Shown here one piece after another: positions 54,922 to 64,000 of a stretch of DNA of 64,000 nt. Each line of letters starts with the position of its first letter. Position 1 is the first letter of the stretch. The notes under the pieces are model-generated. The model saw nothing but the letters and a program-made list of their open reading frames with translations. It made no database searches and was not told the origin of the DNA. The stretch comes from Liopterus haemorrhoidalis (taxonomy: Eukaryota; Arthropoda; Insecta; Coleoptera; Dytiscidae): the NCBI GenBank assembly GCA_963971575.1, contig OZ020611.1, forward strand, positions 183,782,535-183,846,534, written 5' to 3'. The translations under genes and the position numbers were made by a program.

Positions 54922-56181
54922 CAGATCTGGAAAAAGTTCGTGGAGTTTTTTTAGTAAAATTCAACTGGTTTTGTTATAGTGTGAAAATGAATTTATTTAA
55001 ACCAAATATGCTCCATTATTATCGACAACGTTTCGCCATTTTTCGGGTAGAGCCATTATGCGATCGGTGAAGAACTTCTGTGGTTTCTGGCTGAAAAACT
55101 GAATCAAGTGGTTTTCACAGGCTTTTTTTGAAACCAGCTTAATTTCATTGAGAGAATTCTGAAGATCGGAATAGGTAATAGTCGGAGGGTACTATGTCTG
55201 GACTATACGGTGGATGCAACAAAAATTCCAACCAAACTCTCGCAATTTTTGACGGGTCATCAAAGAAGTGTGTGGTCTTGCGTTGTCATGATGAAAGACA
55301 ACACCTTTCCTATGATTCAATTCGGGCCGTTCTCTCTAATTGCCGGGCGTAATCTCTCTAGTTGTCCACAGTAGAGTTGAGAATCAATCGTCTGACCAAC
55401 TGGAAGTAGCTCATGGTGGACGATTCCCTTCCAGTCCCACCACACACACAGCATCACCTTGTTCGGCATCAATCCTCGCTTCGCGAATGCTTGTGATGGC
55501 TCACCATCCTTTGTCCACGATCTTATACGCTTCCGATTGTCATACGTGATCCATTTTTCGTCACCATCAGAAATGGCTCGATTTCATTGCGTTACAGCAG
55601 CGCATCGCAGATGTTAATTCGGTCTATCATGTTTTTCGCGCTCGACTCATGAGGAATCCATATATCGAGCTTCTTTTTGTAGCCAGCTTTCCGTAAATGG
55701 TTCTAAACAGTTTTGTAGTCAATGCCTAGCTCCGTACCAATATCGACACTGCTGATATGCTTATTTTGCTGGATTTTTTCAAGAATTTCATCAGCTTTTT
55801 CACTGATTGGACGACCAGAGCGTGAGTCATCTTTCACATTAAAATTACCAGAACGAAAGCGAGCGAACCATTTCCGCGCAGTAGATTTTGATAAAGTACC
55901 TTCACCGTACACAGCACAAATTTTTTCACAAGCCTGCGCAGCGTTCCTCTTTTTGTTGTAATAATATTGTAAAATATAGCGCAATTTTTCATTACTTTTC
56001 TCCGTTTTCAAATGCGAACAACCACTGCACAAATTTTGATGTTTAGACACTCAAAGTAACGCTCGAACTGTCACCTTTCCAACGAGCGCTTAGTGGTGTC
56101 GCTGCGATCTGTGTTTCCTGAGTTAGTTGCAATTGGCGCCTTCTATCGGCAAAAACGCCGCGAATATTTTCCCAGACCTGA
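54922..56181 (-). mobile_element. mariner element M3 (different lineage), degraded
   Basis: Ends TCAGATCTGGAAAAAGTTCG and, inverted, TCAGGTCTGGGAAAATATTC. The minus strand encodes an N-terminal HTH region (AAQACEKICAVYGEG, ARKWFARFRSGNFNVKDD, SRSGRP) at 55703-56050 and a C-terminus (FFTDRIMALPEKWRNVVDNN) near 55020-55110. Frames between are broken. M1 and M2 belong to another mariner lineage. Confidence 0.85.
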
Positions 56182-56439
56182 TATTTCTGTTGCATATATT
56201 TTTCTGCCAAGTTAAAAATAAGGGATATATTTTAAGTTTTTTAATAAACAGTTTTAACAGCGAAACACCCCACTAGAATAACAATTTTGAAATACTTTAT
56301 AGCCTATGTCCGAATTCTGTTTTTACTCTATCTTCATACCAAATTTCGTAAAAATATGTCTAAAAGTATGCCGTTTTTGCATGAATCTCGGACAGACAGA
56401 TAGGCAGACAGATAAAAATTGATTTATTTTTTATATATA
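56182..56439. repeat. Family D fragment with CAGA units
   Basis: The segment near 56330-56430 (GCCGTTTTTGCATGAATCTC ... GGACAGACAGATAGGCAGAC) recurs near 62790-62860. Confidence 0.5.
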
Positions 56440-56960
56440 CAGTAAAACCTCGATATAACGGACTAATTGGGGGGACGGGGTGTCCTTTAAAGCCGATAGT
56501 CCGTTATATAAAAATTGGTTTAAAATAAATCAAAAAACTTTTTTTTGAAAATATGTACACTGTATTTTGATATTAATAAAAAATACAAAACACAAACAAA
56601 ATTCTATTTAATTGTCTTCGGACATTCGTCGTGAAGTGACGTTGTTGTTTGATATCGACGCGCTTGCTTTCGGTAATCCTGCTTTGAAAATGGAATCAAG
56701 TTTTGTTTGCACTTTTGAAGTTTGCTGTTTTTTTATAATCAACTCTCTAAAATTACGAAAATGCGTATAATATAATTGAACTTCGTTATCTGACGAATAA
56801 TCAATAAAAGTTATTAGATCGTCGAGATGCGATTTACCACTGATAACTTCATTTTTGGCAGTTTTGTTTCTTCTTCTTCGCTATCTTCACTTCCATCCTC
56901 ATTTTTTAGGTTCATAACTTCATCTGCTATTTCACTTTCAGTCATGATATTATACCCAGG
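56440..56960 (-). pseudogene. Tigger/pogo-type element remnant
   Basis: One end is present: TA plus CAGTAAAACCTCGATATAAC, with GGACTAATTGGGGGGACGGG, characteristic of Tigger-like inverted repeats. The minus strand 56640-56945 encodes a transposase C-terminus rich in acidic residues (ESEIADEVMNLK, EDGSEDSEEEETKLPKMK), with frameshifts. The other end was not found; an AT microsatellite at 56977-57006 follows. Confidence 0.75.
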
Positions 56961-56981
56961 GGTATATTATACCCATGATAT

Positions 56982-57009
<28 letters not shown>

Positions 57010-57012
<3 letters not shown>

Positions 57013-58040
57013 CTGATAACAGCTTTAAATTAACAAAATATATGTACGAAGTAAAGTGACCTCAGCTAGTAGCATGCATTTAGCTGCACAAAAGGATTCC
57101 TGATATTATTCCGGTATATCCAATAATTTAAACCACTACTTCCTACCGAGATAACGGCTAATAATTATTTATACATATCATTATAGTAGAAATGTTTAAC
57201 CGTTAATTTTTTTCTTTCGCATATTGATTGATAATTAAAATGATGATATTGATACCTTAAGTCAAAGGTCTATTGTTTTGTCCTTCTTCAACCTTATCTT
57301 CCATCTATCTGTATATATAAAAAAAATTGGAGGCTCTACCTATATTTAGGGATTCGTAGGACTGATCAAGAAACCCTTATATTGTCACTAATGTGTCTGT
57401 CTATACAGTGGCATAACTTCATATATTGCCCCCCCCCCCTCATGTCCCGCAGTATTATCCTTGTGCTCCCTTGTCGAACTTTGTCTAGAAAAACCATGAC
57501 TAAAAAAACGTCATTTGGAGTCAAACGTCTATGGCCTTCTAAATACTAGTATTTTAATGTACAATTAAAAAAAAAAAGGAAAACATACAGACTTTAACAT
57601 GTAAACCAACAATAGGGGATACGCATAAAATTTATATTTTCTTAAAAGTACATTTTTTTGATATGTTAATATTAGTTATGTCACCTAACAAAACAAAAAT
57701 TACATTTTAATTAATAAATCAGCGAAATTTTTTAATTAAAAATTATAAATTTGAACACAGCGCGAAGGTTACCGAGTAAATACGACTGAGCATGACGTGA
57801 GAACCTACACGGCCCAGACTACCTACCCCCAAGCCTTTACGTGTGTATTGGAGATAGCAACGATTAATCGAATATTGAAAAAATCGATTATTTTGTTTCA
57901 AATAATCGATTAATCATTATTTTTTAATAAATATTGCTTTATTTTTTAATAAATAAAGTTTAGATTAATTAATAATTAATCGATTCATTTATTATTAATC
58001 GATAATTTTATTTTATTTTCAAGAAATTACTTAGTTGTAT
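57010..58040. other. Intron sequence with repeat ends
   Basis: 57345-57410 resembles a degraded family A/D terminus (AGGGATTCGTAGGACTGATC). 57408-57450 begins CAGTGGCATAAC, possibly a lone hAT end. 57860-58005 is an ATCGATTAATCG-rich palindromic stretch. No gene. Confidence 0.4.
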
Positions 58041-58585
58041 TGTTGAAACACTCGTCAGTAAGATGACTTTGCTCTCTTCTTTTCAATAAAGTCCCTAGAT
58101 TTCGAAGGCCTAGTCTTCAGAACACTCATGACTGCCCATCTGGAGAATTAAACTGGCCCGCTACTCATTTCTGCCCAATATATTGCTATAGATTGTGTCC
58201 AGTTTACATTTCCTTGTTTCGTCAGTCGTCTTTGGACAGTTCGTGATGAAATTGCCAAATTTTTGTGGCTCGTGGATGCTGTTAGCTGATGACGCTTTAT
58301 AGTGTAATTAATAGAGTTTTTGGTTACATCCAAAACACCACCGATATTCTAATACTACTGTCATCTTCATATAATGGCGCAGCCAGTAGCGGCTGGTGAG
58401 TAAAATATTTGGGGGGACACTTTTTTTCCCATATATATCTATTAAAATATAGTTATACGAGAAAAAAGTAAATAAATAAAAAATACCTGAAAATATGTTC
58501 TGCAACTAGAAAAACTGACAAATCTGGCACTTTTATTAAGATTTATGGTCAATATTATTATTATCATTTTTGTAGTTATTACTGC

Positions 58586-58624
<39 letters not shown>

Positions 58625-59090
58625 AATTGCAATATTATTAAGACAATGCTTTGTAGTCAGAAACATAACATATTTGGTTATTAATTAAGCAGATACCTAC
58701 ACATATTCACATGTATTTAAATATTAGATTTAACCTTTTCGTTATGTTCTTTAATTGAACGTTTATACGCAGTATCAAGTTGAAATCGTATATTTACCGA
58801 TCCCAGCATGGCAAATTTGACCGAATAATGCATATGTTTATGAGACACATTATGTTTAAGTCTTAATCTTTGAAATGTTTAATATCTTTAACACTATTTA
58901 CTGTCTTTATTTCATATGCGTCTGATGAGCAAATCAAACACACGAAACAAAAAACAAACATTTTATTTATCACATCCACACAACCAACTTGTATTTAAAT
59001 ATTGTTTTTCACTAAACTTTCTATTAAATGTTCTATTTCCATTTTTATCCTGTTGGAAAATATTCAATTTTGGCCGATGAGTACCCATAT

Positions 59091-59720
59091 TTTTACCGGC
59101 CGCTAACATATATAAGGGAGGTATTGTGATCATACCGATTTCGAGAGTTCGATGGATCTCCACGAATTGAGGTCCCTACATAACGTTTTGACTATTTTTA
59201 GCATGATGTCTGTCCGTCTGTCCGTCCGTTCGTCTGTCTGTCTGTGCACACGTGTAGAGCAAATTCGGCTAAAAGGATTTTTATGAAACTTCATATTTAA
59301 GCTTCTGCCATCAATGGCACGAGTTGATCAACTTTTGGTAAAAATCGGTTGATTAAAAATGGGAGTTTACAAGTGTCGATTTTAAGATTTTTGCGAATAT
59401 TTAGCAACAGAAAAATATTTCGAAAAAATTTATTTAACAAAAGTTGCTATAAATGCAATAACTAATAACTTTTATTTGACATGTTTTTTGATGAAACGAA
59501 AAATTTCGAAAAATTTGTCGTAAATTTTTGTAAAATTTGTAATTTTATAAAAGTCTCAAATTTTCATACTTATATGTAATGTTTCCATGGTCATGATAAA
59601 TAATATCTCTGTTAAAAAATATTAGGCCAAGTTATTTCTACTCTGCTGCTAGAATATATTTTATACAAGTACTTTATAATGGCGGTCGGTCCTGTGGTGG
59701 CCACAGCTGATTTTTTATTA
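59091..59720. repeat. Family C unit C4
   Basis: From TACCGGCCGCTAACATATAT to GGCCACAGCTGATTTTTTAT. A single unit without inverted partner, which shows that family C moves as single units of about 600 bp. Confidence 0.7.
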
Positions 59721-59739
59721 ATAATTTTGTTTCATAGCT

Positions 59740-59794
59740 AAGCACGTTAGTTTTATTAAAATATACAGTATATTTTAATAAAACTAACGTGCTT
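59740..59794. repeat. Perfect 27-bp inverted repeat with 1-nt centre
   Basis: The left arm starts AAGCACGTTAGTTTTATTAA and ends ATATAC; a single A separates it from the exact inverse. Confidence 0.95.
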
Positions 59795-60499
59795 CATTCG
59801 ATTCATTTTCACGTTTAAGTACTTGTCACAAATCACAACGACCGAACTAAGCTATGGGACACCGGCCGTAATTCACTAATACATACAACACTAACCTTCG
59901 CCGCTGTTGCCGTTACTAGTAAATTTTTGCTACATATGTAGATAAGAACATTAGATATTGCATGTGGCAACGCTGTATCTTGGGACACTCCGTGGAGTGT
60001 CCGAGCGTTGTTTTCTTGATTTAGATTTTTTAAATCTAACATTTATATGAAAAATCTTTGAATAAGAAATAATAAAAATAAAAATATGCAGATATATCTA
60101 GCTACTTTAATGCAATTTTAAAGAAGTATAAATAAAGTATTAAATTTAGCTTTTTTACTAAAAATTTTTAGCAGGTCACTGTCCCAGCGCCTCCCTGTCT
60201 CAGCCGCCACTGGGCGCAGCTCGTACGTTTTCCGGCCACAGTTTAATTTTATTGCACAAAAAAAGACGTTCACGACAGACTGTGCAGGCTGAAGGCTGTA
60301 GACTGGGTAGGCTCTGACGTCATAGCCAAGTTTGTAAACAGTCGGAGTGTTTTTCGTGCGCTACATAAATGAATGAATTTTTTTAAGCCTTCAAATTAAA
60401 AAAAAAATCAAAACTGTTTTTTATGTTTATATGCAACATAAGGAATATAATAAAAAATAAAATAAAAATCATGCCTATCCCCTATTCTTTGGACTCTTA

Positions 60500-60535
60500 A
60501 TGGTTATTGTGTCTTCCGTATGGAATTTTGGTACT
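60500..60535 (+). CDS. Candidate alternative first exon of the neprilysin-like gene
   Basis: MVIVSSVWNFGT from the ATG at 60500 to the donor ACT|GTAAGT at 60536, phase 0, compatible with the exon at 60777. The frame continues upstream without ATG as PLFFGLL, so the hydrophobic stretch is longer than the ATG allows; it would look like a signal peptide. Another ATG 26 bases upstream is out of frame. It could be an alternative secretory start, a damaged exon or chance. Confidence 0.3.
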
Positions 60536-60776
60536 GTAAGTGAAATATTTAATTAATTTTTACCCAATTATTTTGAATTTATTATTATAATTTTCAATGT
60601 TAAAAAAAATGTTGTATGCAATACGTGAGTAAAGGATCCTTTTTTTAATCTCGTGCTACTCAGCTGACGCCCCGTGCGAAAATTCACACTCGATTAAAAA
60701 GACCTACTTTACATGGTAATTGCATAAATAACTATTATATAATTATTCACATAGTAATAGCATTCTCTTGTTGCAG

Positions 60777-62427
60777 TCTAAAAAAACTCACTCAACAGTT
60801 TCCCCCGAATATGTACATGGTAGTGACGGCTGGAAAGGTGACAAAGATTCCGGTACCGATGACGATAACAACCTCTATAACTATGACTATCTTGATAACG
60901 ATACTGCACCAATAGTGTATTCACCAACCAACAAAATAGATGAAACAACTGTACAAATCCCCACAACAACTGTCAGAAGTATAATAGCAACTACCTCCAC
61001 AACAGAAAACATAACAAAAGAAAATTATCCAGGTGACAAATCTAACGAAGATAAAACAACAGACAGAACTGAAGAAACCACAGTTGAAAATATGCCATAC
61101 CAAACAACACCAACATTAGAAATTGATATAAGAAATAAAGATGACACAGATGCACAAACAGATCAGGAAGTTGAATCCTTTGTGACAGAATATTCCACAA
61201 ATAACACGAAAGAACAAATAATTGCGGCCCCAACAGTGAATCCCACAGAGGAACTTACAGCCACAACACTAACTATATACTACGAACCAACAGAAAACAT
61301 AGCAAATGGAACCTATTCAGGTGACGAATCTAACGAAGATAAAACAACAGACACACCTGAAGTAACCACAGCTGAAAATATGTCAGATCAAACAACACCA
61401 GTATTAGAAAGTGATATTAGAAATAAAGATGATACAGATGCCCAAAAAGAACAGGAAGTTGAATTCCTTGGGACAGAAAATTCCACAAATAACACTAAAG
61501 AACAAATAATTGCAGCCACAATAGAGAATTCAACAGAGGAACTTACAACCTCAAAAATAACTGAAGCAACTGAGAAAGGTTTTGAAACAGAAAAAAATAG
61601 TGGAACTATTAAAACTGGTGAAGAAGTAACTGATATAACTACTGATGCAACCACAAATACTTTGGATGAAATAAAAACTAGTGTTAGTACAATAGAAGCT
61701 TCAGAACTGCGAGATTTAAATGAAGCAGAATTCACTAAAATGACAACAAGTAAAACAACTATTTCCGAAAATCAAAATACAGAAACAAAGAACCAAAGTA
61801 CAATTTATAATGAAGGCAGTGACATCACAACTGAAAATTACAAAGACCTAAAGCAAACAACAGTTATCAATGACGAGAAAGAAGATAGTGAAGAATTTAT
61901 AAAATCCACCCCCCGAAATGAAGATACAACTGAACAAAATATAAAAGATTCGCAAAATAATGATCTCGATAGCTTTCCAATAAATGAAACCGTAACAAAA
62001 ATTGAAGATAAAGGTACTACAATTAAACCTGAAGTGACAATTGCTGCACATTCAAGAACTTCACGTGAAACGGTTGATGATAAACAAATATACACCGCGA
62101 AAGCAATGAGTAGTACTGTTTTACCACCACTTTTGTCGCATTTTAAACAACAGGCACCCGTATGTACGACATCAGGATGTAAATCAATCGCTACCCGCAT
62201 GTTGAGTCAAATTAATCATTTTGTGGATCCTTGCGAAGACTTTTACGAGTATGCGTGTGGTGGTTATAACTTTGATAACGACGAGGATAAAAATTGGAAA
62301 CGGATTGCTAGAAAATTACAGGCAATCAACGATAACAGTCCTACGTATTTAAAGGTTTATAAGAATGTCTATGATAACTGTATTTCTTATCACGAAGATT
62401 ATAATTACGAAAACAGACTTTTAACAG
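60777..62427 (+). CDS. Neprilysin-like exon 2: mucin-like stalk and start of M13_N domain
   Basis: The acceptor TTGTTGCAG precedes 60777; the donor ACAG|GTATAT is at 62428 (phase 1). The frame is open upstream only to a TTG in the intron. It encodes 550 residues. The first 460 are Thr, Glu, Asp and Asn-rich, with many N-x-T/S sites and a 96-residue tandem duplication; this fits an extended, possibly glycosylated extracellular stalk. From about 62160, VCTTSGCKSIATRMLSQIN and VDPCEDFYEYACGGY match the start of the Peptidase_M13_N domain (paired Cys, DPCxDFYxYACGxW-like block), then KNVYDNC. The zinc-binding domain is downstream of the window. Confidence 0.88.
61003..61560 (+). repeat. In-frame 288-bp tandem duplication in the stalk
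   Basis: Copy 1 starts at 61003 and copy 2 at 61291, both with CAGAAAACAT. Shared protein blocks include SNEDKTTD, DIRNKDDTDAQ and STNNTKEQIIAA. Copies differ by scattered substitutions only. Confidence 0.88.
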
Positions 62428-63097
62428 GTATATCTATACTAATATATAAATTAGTTTGTTTGTGTGTATGCTTGTATTAATGTATATATGTTCCATCAAA
62501 ACTAAAGAACGGTTAAACGATTTAAAAAACATATATACCAGCATGCTGATGGCTAGAGTCCGGGTAAAAAAGTTTTTAATTGTCTATTAGTTCCTAATTA
62601 GATTTGCCAGTGGCGTGTCAATTTATTCGATTATATTTTAAACTTCTTTTAATAACTGAAATATATTATATTAAAATGTATAAATTAATTTAAAAAATAC
62701 AGAAAAACAAAATATACAGTCTATTCCAAACGATTAGGCGGAACTAACCGGAATTTTCATTTTTGTAAGTTGTCACCATATTAAATTTAGTAAAAATTTG
62801 TCTAGCCGTTTTTGCGTGAGTCTTGGCCAGCAGACAGACAAAAAATGATTTTTTTACAGGTATTGTTTTATAATCATCTGAAACAAGTAGAAAATAAATA
62901 TGAGGCCGAAAAAAAAAATAGTCACAGTCTCCAATTTTATTAGCATAGATTTATTTATTTATTTATTTATTTATTTATTTTTTTCAATATTATTAACTAC
63001 ATTTTATCTTACACTAATTAACTTTTACTTAATAATAATTATAATTTTCACTTTTCGGCTTAAAATCTACTCTCCTTCTCCTTTAATTAATATCTTC
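62428..63097. other. Neprilysin-like intron 2 start: family B and D fragments, TTTA microsatellite
   Basis: 62717-62777 is a family B end (CAGTCTATTCCAAACGATTA, TA before it). 62780-62870 is a family D piece (GCCGTTTTTGCGTGAGTC ... CAGCAGACAGACA). 62946-62981 is a TTTA microsatellite. Confidence 0.6.
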
Positions 63098-64000
63098 GTT
63101 GACTCCTTTCCTTAATTTCCTCCCTTCTGTTTTTCACTTTTTTCATCCATTCATACCCCCTTCCTGTTTCATCCAAAATTTCCTTTCTCGTTTTCGTTCT
63201 GTGTCGTATTTCTTCACATTCTTCCAACAAATGTTCCATGGTCTCCTTACCTTCCCTGCATATTCTACATGTTCATTATTCCTTTTTCATCCAAAAATTA
63301 TTGTTCCTCTCTTTATTTTCACATCTAAATTTCGCTATCACTTTTTTCTTCTCTCTATTGCCTTTTTCTGTCAAATACTGTGGTTTTCTCAGCGTCCAGG
63401 TCTTTTCATATTTGCTGTTATATCTTGATTCTCTTATTTTTGTATCTTGCTCCGTTTGTTATATGTCGACCATTCGCACTGTTACTTCGTGTCCCATTTC
63501 TTCTCCATTCATTCTTTGTAGTCTTACCGCTGTTGTTGAGTAGCCACAATATTCATACATTTCCTTCCTTTCCTTTTGCCATCTTGATAGTGACTTTCCT
63601 TGTTGATCCCTCTTTTCCATTTTCCTACAGCATTCATAAAGAATTTCTTTTCCCGGGTGTTTAATTATATTCTCTTCATCCTTTATGGCTTTTCTGACTG
63701 CCTCTATCTCTCATTTTCGTTTCTGCCAGTATAATGTATGCTGACGTGTTCGTGTCAAATCCCAACATCTATTTTAAGTATTTTATTTGTACTTTTTCAT
63801 GTTCTCTTTCATGTTACATGTTCTCTTTCCGCCCATCGCCATACTTCTGCTCCATACATTATTATATTTTTTAACAACGCCTCGTACATGAGCATACGTG
63901 TTTTATAATCCTCTTTGAATTTCCGTACCCCTATACTCCATACTTGCGGTAGGGCTAGCATGGCCTTCTTATTTAATAGTCTCGTTTGTGCCACTGTTCC
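63098..64000 (-). pseudogene. Non-LTR retrotransposon (LINE) ORF2 C-terminal remnant
   Basis: The minus strand enters from the right edge with LLNKKAMLALPQVWSIGVRK, FKEDYKTRMLMYEALLKNII and YGAEVWRWAER, typical of the region after the RT domain in insect LINEs. Further down, CRICREGKETMEHLLEECEE (near 63215-63275) is the C-terminal CCHC-like zinc motif of such ORFs. Several frameshifts; dead. It continues beyond the window, so the RT core may lie to the right. The + strand Phe/Ser/Leu-rich frames here are its antisense. Confidence 0.72.

Larger units (their letters stand above)
58384..60212. mobile_element. hAT-type element, CAGTRGCGGCTG ends
   Basis: Ends CAGTAGCGGCTGGTGAG and, inverted, CAGTGGCGGCTGAGACAGG; perfect 8-bp duplication GGCGCAGC at 58376-58383 and 60213-60220. 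The interior contains an ATT microsatellite (about 58575-58625), family C unit C4 and a perfect 55-bp palindrome (59740-59794). No transposase. Confidence 0.88.
58050..60290 (-). pseudogene. Tc1-like transposase N-terminal remnant, split by a hAT element
   Basis: Minus strand: VLDVTKNSINYTIKRHQLTA and SSRTVQRRLTKQGNVNWTQS, the paired HTH region of Tc1-like transposases. The hAT element at 58384-60212 entered the upstream part; the codons for an (LHEDDSS)-like segment continue on its far side with frame changes. The catalytic domain is missing. Confidence 0.65.
43532..62427 (+). other. Neprilysin-like (M13) metallopeptidase gene, 5' part
   Basis: Two exons in the window, 43532-43672 and 60777-62427, joining in phase 0 across a 17.1-kb intron full of transposons. 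M13 proteases are usually type II membrane or secreted zinc enzymes that cleave small peptides outside the cell. The joined product so far is 597 residues: tail, anchor, long Thr/Glu-rich stalk, start of M13_N. The HExxH zinc site must lie in later exons beyond 64000. The join of exon 1 to exon 2 rests on phase, splice consensus and topology only. A second candidate first exon is at 60500-60535. Confidence 0.7.

Noticed and set aside
56827..57033. Plus-strand small protein with Ser and Tyr/Ile runs
   Set aside because: It is antisense of the acidic Tigger transposase tail followed by an AT microsatellite.
61388..62200. Minus-strand Ser/Val-rich frames
   Set aside because: They are the complement of the Thr/Glu-rich neprilysin stalk.
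63099..63664. Phe/Ser/Leu-rich plus-strand reading frames (membrane-like)
   Set aside because: They are antisense to a LINE ORF2 remnant with a recognisable zinc motif on the minus strand.

Overview
The window looks like nuclear DNA from an arthropod, most likely an insect. It is strongly AT-rich, its genes have GT-AG introns, and it is packed with eukaryotic transposons. No species call is possible from the sequence alone; the mix of abundant hAT, MULE, Harbinger, piggyBac and mariner remnants would fit many hemipteran genomes, but that is inference. There is no prokaryotic operon structure, CRISPR array or rRNA, and no tRNA gene I would call functional.

Two host genes, both on the + strand, can be supported. 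The first is a Set2/SETD2-type histone H3K36 methyltransferase. Five exons (8739-9726, 18053-21043, 23489-23787, 26353-26718, 28946-29107) join in frame into a predicted 1601-residue protein with AWS, SET, post-SET, WW and SRI regions and a large Pro-Pro-Asn-Met tandem repeat. The second is the 5' part of a neprilysin-like M13 metallopeptidase. A short exon at 43532-43672 encodes a cytosolic tail and a membrane anchor. A long exon at 60777-62427 encodes a Thr/Glu-rich stalk with an internal 96-residue duplication and the start of the M13 N-terminal domain. The catalytic part lies beyond the right edge.

Nearly everything else is mobile DNA. 1-8165: an intact-looking Ty3/gypsy element (2983-7809, identical 173-bp LTRs, GTAT target duplication) inside a fold-back repeat, next to a MITE broken by two hAT insertions. 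9727-18052 (Set2 intron 1): several hAT elements, including a four-layer nest at 11407-14795. 21044-28945 (Set2 introns 2-4): a tRNA-derived SINE, two piggyBac-type elements, dispersed family A repeats and a mariner. 29108-43500 (between the genes): two Mutator-like elements with nested insertions, a Harbinger element and fold-back units. 43673-60776 (neprilysin intron): a second deep hAT nest (44079-47747), a LINE remnant split by a MITE, two mariners, a Tigger remnant and a hAT element splitting a Tc1-like remnant. The right edge holds a degraded LINE on the minus strand.

Many element borders rest on target-site duplications read directly from the sequence: 8 bp for hAT, 9 bp for MULE, TTAA for piggyBac, TA for Tc1/mariner, 3 bp for Harbinger. 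These allow the order of insertion to be inferred. I see no clearly new multi-gene system. The most unusual items are the gypsy reading frame that ends inside its own LTR, the MULE with terminal arrays of an AAATTACAC-type motif, the nested insertions, the long near-perfect palindromes, and the repeat-expanded Set2 and neprilysin proteins.
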